From contig CM030933.1 in NCBI GenBank assembly GCA_018136815.1, positions 310,001 to 374,000 of the forward strand: 64,000 nt of DNA. Reading direction: 5' to 3'. The notes beneath the pieces were generated by a model. That model saw nothing but the letters and a program-made list of their open reading frames with translations, was not told the origin of the DNA and searched no databases. Positions 22,087 to 32,814 of this stretch are shown here, piece by piece. Each line of letters begins with the position of its first letter. The stretch's first letter is position 1. The translations under genes and the position numbers were made by a program. This stretch comes from Isochrysis galbana (lineage: Eukaryota > Haptophyta > Isochrysidales > Isochrysidaceae).

Positions 22087-23806
22087 TAGGGCGGTCAAAC
22101 ATGCCTTTTAACTTCTAAGGGTGAAAATTCACCAAGTCAAGATTGAGGTTTTATCACTTATCACGCGATTTTTTTGGTATTACACTGGAAATGGGTATAT
22201 TAGGCAGAATCGTATAAGAAATATATGCACATTTTCGACGCCATTCGACACACAGACCCAAAAACGTTTTCGCGCTCGTGCGAAATCGACGATCGACGTC
22301 GACCACAAAAGACAAAAGTGCACCACAGGTCGCGCTGTGCGACGCGCGCCTGCGTTCCCCGGGCACGGTTACCCCATGACAGGCAGTGAGGCAGTACAGA
22401 GCCCTGCGCGATCGCACGGCGACGCCTGCGCCCTCCACCTCGCCCCTGCTGGCATCTGCTGCCAGCCTCTCGCGCGCGTGCAGTGCGCGGCTGGCCGCGA
22501 CCCGTCAAAATGACGGTGCTGCGCATGATGGGCTGGCCCATCACGCGCGGCACCGCCTCACCGCCTCAGTATGGTGGGAGGGGGTGCCTGCTGGCCTCCT
22601 GGCCGCGCAGACCCTCGCTCGCCAGAGCGGCCACAGGCCGCGTGCGAGGCCACTGGCGAGTGCGAGCGCGGCGTTGCCCGTCGCCGCCATGCGTTTTGTC
22701 CTCGAGCTTCGTCTCATCGAATGAGACGATGCGCCACTCCTCTCCGATATTGTATAGTATCTCTGGCTCACGTGGCACCCCCTCGTCGTCTAGGTCGTTG
22801 GCGTCGAAGACCTCGTTCCTCCGCCGGATGCCGGTCTCGATGACGGCGGCGCCCACATTGTCGTAGTGCTGCCTGTAATTGCCTTGCTTGTCCCACACTG
22901 CCCTATTTGAATCTAGAGTTTTTGATGAACAGCATCACCTCCTCCTCGAGGTCTGGCGGGTAGCTGACCGGCCGCCCCATCGTTGCAGGCACGTCGCGCT
23001 TGTTCTTCAGCGCCGCTTTGATTGAGTTGCGCGAGAATGCGAGCTTCTCGCCGCAGATGCGCTTCGCCTTCGCCGACTCCAAGATCTCATCCATTCCACG
23101 TACGCGCTTCTTTCTGGCCCTTTGCCCGCTCCACGCACCCTTGCCACGCACGAAGCTGGAATGTGAAGGCCATCGCGCGGCGCTCCTTGTCCGGAATCGC
23201 GTGCCTGTTGAGCTGCGCGCGAAGGGCGTCGCACGCGGCACTTGACGGCATGCTTCAAGCACTGCCTGCTTCAATAATTGACTTCCACGCTTCTTGCAGC
23301 GATTCGTAGGTCACTGCCTCCTCGTTTTCGATCAGAGCGGCCGTGAGCGACGCTGCGACGGCTGCGGCGGCCTGCTGCTGCTTCTCACGCTTGTCCATAT
23401 CGATGAGTGCGCGCGCAGCATGGTCGGCCTTCAGCTCTTTCAAAATTTTGTACGTGCAGTACTCGCTCGCCTCGGAGAGCGTTGACTGCTGCAGGGCCTG
23501 CCTTACCGAGCTGAATCGTCCCGTGAGCACGGATATGGCGGCCTCCCGCGATGCTTGCTCCTTCTTGCTTGGTGGTGCGTACGTGTCTGTGGCTGTGTGG
23601 TCGGGTGTGGTCGCCTCTTGAGCTGCCTCCAAGGGCGGAGCTTCCGACATGTCTTGACAGATAAAGGCGGGAAACTCTGCCCTTTGTCTTTTCAATATAT
23701 ATACGATATAACTCAATATCAATACAGTATACACGAGGGCTCTCCGCTGGAATCGCGTTCGGGCGACAAGCTCGCGGCATTCACTTAAACAGCACGATTC
23801 ATCCAA
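22087..23806 (-). mobile_element. DNA transposon with broken DDE transposase
   Basis: The left end TAGGGCGGTCAAAC (22087-22100) and about 190 bp after it match the ends at 25364 and 52490, including GATTGAGG and an interior block like GCACATATTCGATGCC. The minus-strand frames from 23650 to about 22200 are pieces of one transposase. I did not find a matching right terminus near 23.8-24.0 kb. Confidence 0.55.
22566..23650 (-). pseudogene. DDE-superfamily transposase, frameshifted
   Basis: The likely start is the ATG at 23650 (MSEAPPLEAAQE). Frame 1 runs to 23255 and is helical (KKEQASREAAISVLTGRFSS). Frame 2 (to 22903) holds SIKAALKNKRDVPATMGRPVSY followed by DLEEEVMLFIK, here split to stay short; this is like the DNA-binding helix region of CENP-B/pogo/Tc1-type transposases. 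Frame 3 (22898-22566) has EEWRIVSFDETKLEDKTH, a plausible first catalytic Asp region. The frames do not join by obvious introns, so I call it a decayed transposase. An intron cannot be ruled out near 22905 (CAAATAG/GGCAG). Confidence 0.5.
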
Positions 23807-24123
23807 TATCGCGGGGTTTGCACAACCTGTCGAGATGAAGCGGAGCGGAGGGGACGGGAGGGCGATCTCGCCCTCGCCAGGGGGGGAGGGGCTGAGAGTC
23901 CCGGAGGGGCGGGGAAGAGAGCGGAACGCCAGACTTTACCAATGTCAGATTTTTGGCAACGAGGGGTACTCCATCGCGAGCTCGACAGCTCGACGAGTAT
24001 GATAGAAAGTAGGGCGAGCGCGACGAGTGTGATAGAAAGTAGAGTACTAATACGCGAGCTCGCGCGGAGCGAGCAAGCGAGCTCTCCCGCTGCCCGCTGG
24101 CTTGTCGCCTCTCGCTCGCCGCC

Positions 24124-25018
24124 ATGTCACCCCGCCTCTCTGCCTCGCTGCCCATCCTAGTGCTCGCGAGCTGCGCAGCGCTACGCATCCCGATGCGTAT
24201 ACCCATGAAGCGCCTCATTTCGCCTATGATGGCCATCGGCGATGTGCCGCCCGGCTTCCTTGGTGAGGACCAGCTTGGCGACTGGGTCAACCTCAAGAAG
24301 TCGACGGCGCTTGGCGCCTCTGCCACAGTCGGCCTGCCCGAGAAGGCGGTCGATTTGCTGAAGAAGGTGCAGGCCGATTCTCAGTCCATTTCCTTCGACG
24401 AGGTCATCGCCATGATCGACGAGTGCTTCGACATCTCGCCTACCCAGGTAAGACAGAACTAGAATCCCACTGTGACATCTCGTTTGGGCATCATACATGC
24501 TAGTATCCCGACGGCCATCTCCTTGATGTGCGCCGCATAGTTCTCTGTTGGCGATCTCACCAGCGCGGCCGGGGAGAACATGGGCTCTTCGAAGATCCTT
24601 AGTCTGGGCAGGCTCGCGGGGCTCTCGGAGCAAGAGACGCTCTGCTTGTTCGGGCAGTTTTACAAGGATGTCGTGGCCAACCCCTCCGGTACCGATCACC
24701 CAAACATCCGCAACTTCATGAAGGGTGCGGCGGCAGCGTATACTTCAGCCTTGCCTTTCTACAACCAGCCCTCCCGCACGCCACTTGTTTTCTGTCCGGA
24801 TGCCGCCCAACTGCGCCTCAGACGTCTTTTGTGCTTGTATGTTGACAGGGGGTTGGGATGCTGTCGAGTTCAAGTGGGGCCTAAGCATTTCTGTGCCGGT
24901 CGAAGCTGGAAAACAGTTCTCCACTTCTAAAGAGGCCGTCGCTTCTGCACTCGAGGCATCCAAGCAGATCGGTGGAGATGATGAGTGGGACCCCGAGTCT
25001 GAGATCTGGATTCCGTGA
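24124..25018 (+). CDS. HopJ-family protein with secretory/plastid-type leader
   Basis: Three exons (24124-24447, 24541-24724, 24849-25018) and two GT-AG introns (phases 0 and 1) give 225 residues. The first 20 residues are a signal-like leader (LPILVLASCAALR) followed by a Met/Pro/Arg stretch, consistent with a bipartite plastid signal. The conserved part matches the HopJ domain family: FDEVIAMIDECFDISPTQ, FSVGDLTSAAGENMGSSKI, GLSEQETLCLFG and GTDHPNIRNFMKGGWDAVEF (20 residues). The family is known from a Pseudomonas effector and from plant and algal proteins without known enzymatic role. Splicing is strongly supported because each junction restores family sequence. The function in the alga is unknown. 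Confidence 0.85.
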
Positions 25019-25363
25019 TTCTGCTGATCAAAAAGAAATCAGGGAAAATGCGTGGCTACGCTCATCGTTCATCTTGTGCTGGCATGATGGGCTTCGAGGT
25101 GGCTGAAGCAGGCGGGATATCCCCCTGCATTTATTACTGCGTCTCATGTTGAAGGGCAAGGGCTGTCGCAGAAATTCAGATTCCGAGATTATTCCACTTA
25201 TTCTTATTGCTAGACAACGTGGCGCCGCTTACAACTTACAATCGCGCCCTCTCCTCTGCTACAACCACACAGCCGTACATCGTCGATAAAGCCACGATGA
25301 GTACCGTCTGGCGACTCAAGCTCGGGGCCATTAGTCAAAGTACTCGGGGTAGGTGCCTTATTA
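25019..25363. other. 3' flank of HopJ gene, nothing recognised
   Basis: No supported frame or repeat, apart from its junction with the transposon end at 25364. Confidence 0.4.
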
Positions 25364-25530
25364 TAGGGCGGTCAAACACTATTTTATCTTCTATGGGTGT
25401 AAAAATGAAAGAGAGTTAGGATTGAGGAAATACACCAAAGTAAAGCGGTAGAAACCCCCCAAAAAATCTAGCACATATTCGATGCCCTTTGGGCCCCAGA
25501 CCCCCCCGGGAGCCCACAACGAAGCGTATA
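25364..25530 (+). mobile_element. DNA-transposon terminal fragment
   Basis: It starts TAGGGCGGTCAAAC. It shares with 52490-53125 the blocks GATTGAGGAAAT, CTAGCACATAT, ACCCCCC and GCCCACAAC, in the same order. In the 52-kb copy a retrotransposon splits the block at CTAGCACATAT, so this copy shows the empty site. Confidence 0.65.
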
Positions 25531-26409
25531 ACCAGACCAGAAGCGTTCATTTACCCCCATCTCTGCTAGCACCTTCCGTTGTCACCCGGAGGTTCCTCGA
25601 CTTCAACCTGACACTTGACACGCATATCGAAAAGACACCCACGTGGTAGTACTGGATTCACTCGATTTGCGGCAGGGTCGATATCTGACTCCTGTTCTCG
25701 TTCGCTGGTGTCGTTATTACGCACGAGAAGCAACGGGTTGTGGCGGGTCTATATTGATGATGGCTCTCGGTGCAACATGGAATGGTGTGCGACTGGTTTG
25801 TGACGTTTGCATCGGACAACTCCCCAAAATTGCACCAAATAATCGACAGTCTAGCGGGTGCCGACTACAAGTGGGATGCTCCCGCTCAGGCACTCGATGT
25901 GCAAGAGGTGCCTCGTGGCGTGTTTCGAGACCAATCGAGACTGGCCACCGTCCTCGGTGCCACAAACAAAGCAGCCGAGCCCATGGGACCATGTTGTGCA
26001 CTGTCTCCCTTGTCCCCCTCATGATCCCCACGATCTTTCGCGATTGAACGCTTTTCCATGTGTAGGCTGATGGTGATTGAACGCTTTTCCATGCGCCATG
26101 CGGTGGGGGTGATGGCGATTGAACGCGTTCCACGTGTAGGCTGATGGTGATTGAACGCTTTTCTTTGATGTGGGTGATGGTGATGGTGATTGAGCGCTTC
26201 TCGCCTTTCTACACCTCCTCCTTCTCCTTCCCCACCACCGCCGTCCCCACCACCTCCGAAATCACCCCCTCCTTTTGCACCTCCGCCTTCCACACCACCT
26301 CCTTCCTCCCCACCACCGTCACCTCCTAAACCCTCCCGGGTTCTCGCACCTGCTTCCCGGTCCCGGACTCTCCTGATACCGCCCCGTCAAGGGTACTCAA
26401 CAAGCAGAT
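25531..26409. repeat. intergenic with minisatellite and CCACC tract
   Basis: Bases 26043-26200 hold four to five imperfect copies of a unit containing GGTGATTGAACGCTTTTCCA. From 26205 to 26330 the DNA is a CCACC/TCC microsatellite that encodes a spurious proline-rich frame. The part at 25600-26030 has open frames but no recognised domain. Confidence 0.6.
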
Positions 26410-26700
26410 ATGGTGGGCCTTGAGGACCTGGACAGTCTGTGGTTCTCTCTGATAGCCAAGCATCTGAGTGGGGTGGACATTTTCAATATTCTTGGTGTCA
26501 GTTCCTCCTTCGGCAAGCACTTTGTCAGCTCCATCACAGCTGCCAATCCCATCCCTCCATCCAACCCTCCACAACAACCAGCCCACCAGCCTCACCTTCA
26601 ACAGCCGCCACCACCCGAGGCGCTCCCCACGACCACACCCCCTTTCTCCCTTCCCTCCCGCCAGCCACCCGCACACGACGCCACCGCGCAGCAGCAGTAA
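26410..26700 (+). CDS. small ORF with possible F-box motif
   Basis: An ATG-started frame of 96 codons. Residues 4-42 (LEDLDSLWFSLIAKHLSGVD then IFNILGVSSSFGKHF) fit the F-box pattern of spaced hydrophobics and the Ls..Dl...vs..f core. The rest is Pro/Gln-rich low complexity. A true F-box gene usually has a substrate-binding region, which is missing here. It may be a fragment or the first exon of a gene disrupted by the S1 element at 26822. Confidence 0.4.
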   Translation: MVGLEDLDSLWFSLIAKHLSGVDIFNILGVSSSFGKHFVSSITAANPIPPSNPPQQPAHQPHLQQPPPPEALPTTTPPFSLPSRQPPAHDATAQQQ

Positions 26701-26821
26701 TGGCAAACAAACTCAACACAACTGCCAACCCAATACACCTATTCCATAGCCCACCACAGACCATAGAGCACAGAGCCACAGACCACCAGAGCCGCCAAGA
26801 GGGCTACAGCTACAGGGCTGC

Positions 26822-27340
26822 CACGGCCAGCGAGGCGAGCGAGGGAGAGGCAAGAAGATAGGCCAGGGTCAAAGCCCCAACCTCCACTGCCCCCTGAGCT
26901 GCCCCAGCTGGTCGCGTTCAGGCAAAAGAAGACGGGGGGACGGGGGGGCGCCAGAGCAAGGAGCCAGGAGGGAAGGGCCGCGGCTCGCCGCGGCCATACT
27001 CGCTCCGGCGAGAGAGATTAGCGCTCTGGCCCCCTGGTGTCTTGGTGTCACGAGTGCCTCCCCCCGCGTTGTTGTTTTTACGCGAGGGGGGTTTCCCCCA
27101 GCGTGGACTCGAGGAGAGGATGCGCTGGGGTACGCAAGGTCGGTGCGTGCACTGTAGGGGGACAAATATCGAGGGGAGGGGGCAGTGCCCCTCCCCCCGG
27201 TATCACTCGAACACCCGGCTCGTCAGGCATGGTGGGATTCCGGGACTGAAAAGTTGTACTAGTATGTTGTATCCAATTAGCAATTAGCTAGTGGGGTTGG
27301 CTAGGATAAAACATTAATTATTCTATTTTATTGATCATTG
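26822..27340 (-). repeat. S1 dispersed element, partial copy with left end
   Basis: Inverted. From high to low coordinate it carries the left end AATTAATGTTTTATCCTAGC, CAACCCCACTAGCTAATT, GCCTGACGAGCC and ACCGGGGGGAGGGGC. It continues through a shortened middle to GCCCCCTGAGCTG-like sequence near 26890 and CCAGCGAG near 26830. It is the only truncated copy that keeps the left end and lacks the right one. Confidence 0.75.
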
Positions 27341-27362
27341 AGCCCTTTTCTGATTAGTAATT

Positions 27363-29183
27363 TCAAGGTAGAGCCACGCTCGATGGGGGAACACCACGTG
27401 GCAAGGTTTGCTCTAAACTAGGCACGTCGGGATTGAACAGGTCCGAAGCTTCGTGAGTGAGTAGCAACTCATCGGCCACGTCTAGAGTGAGTAATGTGGC
27501 AAGGCCATGGAGTGGCAAGGCGCCAAAAGGTTGCTCGATCTGGATCCCGATCTCGTCGATGCCCAGCATGACATACGCAACAGCCACCTATGCAATTTAA
27601 ATCACGGGAAGGTGCTTGCACCGAGGGAAACCAGGGTTCTACAACATTATATGGCGTGGGGGGCATGGGTGGAGCACAATCTTCTCTTTGTCAGCAACAT
27701 GGAACGACTGTGTCTTGGAGTGTGCTGCAAATAGCTGATCACGTGAACCGTGATTTGTGCTATACCTGCATGAGAGCGAGCTGTAGAAAGGAGGTGCATC
27801 CTTCGGCAAGAAGCCCACATGGGAGTAGCAAGAGGAAGAGAATCAAGCCGCGAGAAGTGTGCCGCATGTACGTTGGCGAAAGCCTGTGAGCAAGTCACAA
27901 GCAGCGAGAGGAGACTTAATAACATCCAATGGGGTAGAGCCGGGCCCGACAGCGCCAGGGATCTTCCAGGCACCCGCTCCTAATGCGCCCCGCGGAGCGG
28001 GCTGTTCAGACGTGCGCGCGTGAGCTCAGCTCCGATGTCCGTCCGGTGTCTAGGAAGTTGGCACGCAAGGGGGGGTGGGGGCCTACGGTGTAGAGAAAAG
28101 CCGTTGCATAGAGCCAAAGGCGGCATTCATCTCTAAAATTCGACTCTGAGCGTGAGAGATGGTCGGATGATCGAGTGGCAAGGGGTTCAAGAGACGACGC
28201 AACCGCGACAAAATAGCGAGGGGTGGCTGGCGGGCTGACATGATGGCAGCTGTGGCTCTTGGGTCATCGTCAAACAAAGCATTCAACTACAACCGGGAGA
28301 CATGTGCGATCAGAGGAATTCGTGCGCTGAGGAGGCGACGTGTACGACAGGCCAAAGCCGCGGCTCGCGACAGCGACAGGCAGATACAGCCAAGCTGGGA
28401 GGAGCAATCTAGCTTGGCATCAAAGGGCCCATTCCAACAACCCATATCCAAGTGACGTATCGCGTCAAGAACTTCCTAGCTATGTGGTCTCACCACGCGC
28501 TCGAGCTCTTCGGCTTCTCCTCGCAGCACGGCCTTTGTCGCCCAAGCGAATGCGGCGAGATGGCGGCAAAGAGCAGCCCGCGCAGCTGGCCCCACCTTGC
28601 CGTGCACTGCGAGGAGTGACGCAAGGTCACGAGCTGCGACCATCAGCTGTGACCACTGATCGCGAGCCTTGTTGTAGCGGGCAACGGCCGAATTCACACG
28701 AAAGGCTAGCAGCAGAGCCAGCGGTTGCCCAACCAAACCGATGCTGTTTAACGGCAGTTGCAGGTGGCACGCACGCACCACAACTGCCCAGGCAGCCAAA
28801 GCGAGCAGGAGAGGGGCCAGTCTGATCAGGATGGTGGATCGGAACCAAAAGACGAGGTGCTTACCGTACCTTCGGGTCCGTGTGTGGTGCATCCAGTCCT
28901 CATGATGCCAGAGCACTGTTACGGTGCTGTCACGGGAAATGATTGTTCGCAGCTTGGCCGCCTCGGCAGCTCGGATCGCCCGCTCTCCGTCGCCGAGCAC
29001 ACAGGCACCGTCGAGGACCGGCACCTGCCAGAGCCGCTCGATGGCTGCGGCCGCACTGCGCAAGGGTGACGTTTCGGCTGATGCAAGTGGCGGATGGGCG
29101 CGCCTCGCCTGAAGCTGCAGCCGCCGCGGCGAGCCGGTTGCAGCGGCTAGCAACGTGGCGGCGAGCAGCAGCGCGGGCGCCAT
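27363..29183 (-). CDS. bestrophin-family anion channel
   Basis: Four exons (29183-28494, 28286-28087, 27883-27766, 27587-27363) with introns in phases 0, 2 and 0 give 410 residues. The N terminus APALLLAATLLAAATGS is a signal-like leader. The bestrophin core follows: a first membrane helix (LAPLLLALAAWAVVV), then LALLLAFRVNSAVARYNKAR and WSQLMVAARDLASLL, the family signature for the UPF0187/bestrophin fold. Exon 3 supplies TPLSPTYMRHTSRGLILFL, matching TPxPxxYxxHxxR plus helix. Exon 4 supplies GIDEIGIQIEQPFG and the LPL motif, the C-terminal family signature. Each junction restores family sequence. Plant and algal members are thylakoid or envelope Cl-/HCO3- channels; plastid location here is inferred from the leader. 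It is divergent with the dehydrogenase gene. Confidence 0.85.
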
Positions 29184-29382
29184 CGCCCACTCGCTCCCTG
29201 CCCGCCCGCGCGTCCTCTCTGCATCCCGATGGAATCCCAGTGTACACTTAAGACTCGAGAAAATGCCCTTCTTTCGTGGCAGCCGCCCAACCCCCCCCCC
29301 TCCCCTCACCTCTTCCTCGGCGCGCGGCAAGCGCCACGACCTCCAGGAAAGCTGCGAGCGGACGAGCGTCAGCGGCAGGACG
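29184..29382. promoter_or_regulatory. shared divergent promoter region
   Basis: Only 199 bp separate the ATGs of the bestrophin (minus) and dehydrogenase (plus) genes, so both are probably transcribed from this interval. It holds a C-run at about 29288-29298 (G-run on the bestrophin sense strand). No TATA box is evident. Confidence 0.6.
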
Positions 29383-30941
29383 ATGCGAGCTGCGGCGCTG
29401 CTAGTGATCGCCGTCATCGCCCCATGTGCGCGTGCGCTGCGCCTCGTGAGAGCACCGCGCATGTGCGAACCCGCTGCCCGTCCCGCTGCATCTGTCTTCA
29501 GCCGCCGAAACGTCCTCTCTGGTGCCGCCATCGCCGCGACGGGCACGGCTGGGCTCATAGCGCTCAAGCCAAAGACGCCAGTGTTCGTCCCTGCTGCTGG
29601 ATCCATGTCGGAGAGGACAGTGGTCATCACTGGCGCAAACACTGGGCTTGGTTTTGAGAGTGCAAGGCGCCTGGCAGCTGCCAGTGCACGTGTTGTAGTG
29701 ACGGCTCGCACAGAGGAAAAGGCACGTTCAGCTGTGAGTAGGTTACGTGAGGAGCTCGGCGAATCTGGAGCTTCTGCAGGCTTGGTGCCACTCGCCTTGG
29801 ACCTTGCCGATTTGCGCTCTGTCGCTGCATTTCCCGCCGCCTTGCAGAACGCGCTGGGGAGCGATGTGGCTGTCGACGTGCTCCTCAACAATGCCGGAGT
29901 GATGGTAAGCTGATGAGCGAAGGCAGGTCTTTTCTTGGGTTGTGCACACTGACCATCTTCCTGCGCCGTCGATGTAGGCCATCCCGGCTCGCCGTGAAAC
30001 TGCCGACGGATTCGAGCGACAGCTTGGAATCAACCACATCGGCCATTTCGCCCTGGTCTCGGCGCTCTTGCCACTGCTCAAGCGTGCTCAGGACGGGTTT
30101 CGTGTGATCAATGTATCATCTGATGCCCATAGGTATGTGTTGGACTTGACCCGACTCTCATCATGCCGGCATTCGTTGATTTTGGCACACACGCCTTTGA
30201 CGCAGGCTGGCCTCACGAGAGGCCTTGTCTGCTACGATCGATAACTCTCTCGACCCGCCGGAATACTCGCCATGGGGGAACTATGCGCTGTCTAAAGCAG
30301 CAAATGTGCTCTTCACGAAGGAGTTGCAGCGCAGGATGGACGAGGCCGGCGTGCGCGGATCCGCAGTCTCGCTCCACCCTGGAGGTGCACCCAGGAAGTG
30401 TCCAGTGTGACGCTGATGACTCAGACGAAAGGCTTGGCACGACCTCACACTGGGACTCCTCTTGTGTCCCCTTCCACAGTGGTAAATACCGACCTCGGCC
30501 GCTTCTTGCTTGCGGATTCGGCATTGGGCGGTGTCGATGCTGTCGTCGCAGGCACGCCTATGAAGGAGCTGTATGCGGCAACTGACCCCAAGGCAAAGGC
30601 ATTGGCAGAGGCAGTTCTTGGCACCTTCATGCTGCCAACCGATCGCGGAGCGAACACTCAGGTGAGTTTAGCGCATGATCATCTTGTCGGCTCCATGCCC
30701 TGGAAGGACCACAGCATGCATCATCCCCTCACTAGCATGGCCCCCTTTTGGTACTTCGTTGTCAATGAAGATCTGGTTGGCGGCAGCCGGCGATGCTGAT
30801 GGAAATCTTGCAGCACATGGGGGCCTCTATTATGATGACTTGGTGGCCGTGAGTCCGAATCCGTTGACGGAGGATGAGCGCTTGGCGAAGCTCCTATGGC
30901 AAGAAACGGCAAAGCTCACAAAAGCAGACATTGTCTTCTAA
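29383..30941 (+). CDS. short-chain dehydrogenase/reductase with organelle leader
   Basis: Five exons (29383-29904, 29978-30132, 30206-30384, 30480-30661, 30771-30941) give 402 residues; intron phases are 0, 2, 1 and 0. A signal-like leader (residues 1-20) is followed at about residue 41 by [19 protein letters not shown], a twin-arginine plus hydrophobic stretch typical of thylakoid Tat signals. The SDR core has TGANTGLG near residue 83 (NAD(P) binding), NNAG near 170, the Ser of NVSSDAH, and the catalytic YALSK near 252, then HPG. It resembles the retinol dehydrogenase/protochlorophyllide reductase-like branch; substrate unknown. The last acceptor (AATGAAG/ATCTGG) is weaker than the others. 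Predicted location is the plastid, perhaps the thylakoid lumen. Confidence 0.85.
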
Positions 30942-31680
30942 ACTACGTATGAGCGCTCTCGACAGGGCGCTATCTGCAATGCGCGCGGGCATGGCTATGC
31001 GCGCTGGTATTTGTGCTAGATAAGAATGAGGTCTTCCGGGTCTTGCGGACATGGGCTCATGGGATCAAGCATCATCGGGTTCCACTAGGCTGTTGTCGGG
31101 CAAGCATGTTGTCGAGTGCAAGGAAGCTTATGGCGGACTAGGGCCACCGCTTTTCAAGGTGGCGCCCGGTAGAAGTGCGGGCGGTATGGTGAAAGGGCGG
31201 GGCGCTCTGGTGGTCGGGTTCCCCGAACCCCCTCGCTACCTTGCGGCCGCTGGAGGCGCTTTGGGTGGCGGTGCGGCTAATGAGGGGCCATTCGGGTGTA
31301 TTCTTTCCGCCCGCGCTCGTGCAAAGTCCGCCATCGCGCGCACGCATCCAGCTGGAGTGCGGCGGCTGACAAGCGCTACGGCTGGGCCGTCTAGGGTGCA
31401 CAGGAGGGTCTGGGGGCGAATGTTGCGGAGCGAAAAGCGAAGAGGCGAGGAGACGTGCGGGCTGTTCCTAGACGATGAATTGTGAATTGGCCCCGCTTTT
31501 GCCGGGGGGTGGGTGGCAGCTCGCGCGCCGTCCTGCCGCCGTATGCTGTATGCTAAACCAATGCGGCGAAAGTGTTGGACCCAAAAATCCACCCTCCAGG
31601 GCACATGACCCGTTAGTAATTAAAGAAAATTTAGAGCACTACCCACCCACCACCACGTGGTGCCACCACCCTTGAGCAGA
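30942..31680. other. intergenic with an unassigned ORF
   Basis: An ATG-started frame at 31051-31485 encodes 144 residues rich in Gly, Ala and Arg without a recognised domain. It could be a small gene or a chance frame in GC-rich DNA. Nothing else is supported. Confidence 0.3.
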
Positions 31681-31797
31681 AGTGTCGGTCTCAGGAAACG
31701 TGTCGGTCTCCGGAAAAGTGTCTGGCTCAGGAATAGTGTCAGGTTCAGTAAAAAGAGTCTGGTTCAGGAGAAAGTGTCGGGTTCAGCAGGGCGCAGG
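31681..31797. repeat. 18-bp minisatellite
   Basis: About six imperfect tandem units of the form GTGTCGGTCTCAGGAAAC. Units drift from left to right in TCAGG(A/T) and in the length of the A-run. Confidence 0.85.
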
Positions 31798-32798
31798 GCA
31801 CGATGACCGAAGACCACCCCCCCGCCTGCCACCCCACGTGCCACCACCAGCCCACCTGTCCCCACCACTACTCCTGCCGACCTCTCCATTGGCGCACTTG
31901 CAAGCGAGGGCCAGGAGGGGGCGATTTGCGATGAGAGCGGCGATACGAGAACGGGACTCCCGGAGCCCGGAGTCCAATCGTCCCCTCTACACATGAGCAG
32001 ATGAGGGTGACTCCGGATCGATTGAACGACTGAAACGCAGACGCGAATTTCGGGAACGACGGCATCGCAACCTAGGGTAGCCTCCTCAGATTGGAACGAC
32101 AATAAGAAGGCTTTGCTCAGCCGTCCGAGGGACGGCGAACTCGAAGATTGGAGGGGACGATTGTCTGCACGCCTCGGCCATCTCCGCGTACTTGAACGTG
32201 TCGATGCGCCAATTGTGGTAGCCGCCGGGGCGGCCGTCCACCAACGTCTCCTGGTTCCCTACCATGCGGATCTCGACGGGCTTCACGTTGATTAGGTGCG
32301 TCTTCACTTTTTCATTTTTGGGTATGGGGGGACGCGTCTTCTGAGTGTGGGGGGACGCGTCCTCTCAGAAGAAGAACATGTCCTCCAGACTCAGTAGGCG
32401 TTGCACCAAGAGAATCGCCGCGATATCTACTAGTAAGAGGCCGCAGAACGCTGGGATCGCCCATGGGTCCATACACTATCAGTAAACATCGGATTTTTCC
32501 CGCCCCCTGTCCCCCCTCTCGCAAAGGTGCGTCCGAAGGTCCGATACGACCGACCGACCCATGCCTCCGATGCCGGCCTACGCTCTCGCTGCTGTTTTTC
32601 GCGCTAAGTGTACGACTACTACTACAAGAGAATTCAATTGTCCATTATATTTATACTCGCCTAACCTCGTCATGACCTTACATCAAGCCATCAGGTCATC
32701 AGGTCTAGAGGACCTAATATCATGATATCAGGACCTAATATCAGCCTAATGGAGCATCTATGCCTATAGTTAGTATGTAAACTGTAAATAAACCCCCT
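31798..32798. other. intergenic; possible protein fragment on the minus strand
   Basis: Minus-strand frame 32307-32086 reads PVEIRMVGNQETLVDGRPGG and YHNWRIDTFKYAEMAEACRQ, which has natural protein composition. It has no ATG and ends quickly, so it may be an exon or a relic. I do not recognise it. The flanks hold duplicated GGGGGGACGCGTC segments at about 32327 and 32350. Confidence 0.35.
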
Positions 32799-32814
32799 CC
32801 CTACGCCCAAATAT
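32799..32814 (+). repeat. target site duplication, left copy
   Basis: CCCTACGCCCAAATAT, repeated exactly at 33690-33705 on the other side of the full S1 element. Confidence 0.9.

Noticed and set aside
26190..26423. Proline-rich ORF
   Set aside because: It is a translation of a CCACC microsatellite.
28476..29891. 471-codon minus-strand frame
   Set aside because: Only the part below 29183 is bestrophin. The upstream part is antisense to the dehydrogenase exon and lacks family sequence. The true start is the ATG at 29183 and the true exon ends at 28494.
31681..31797. CRISPR-like array
   Set aside because: The units are contiguous 18-mers without spacers, so this is a minisatellite in eukaryotic DNA.
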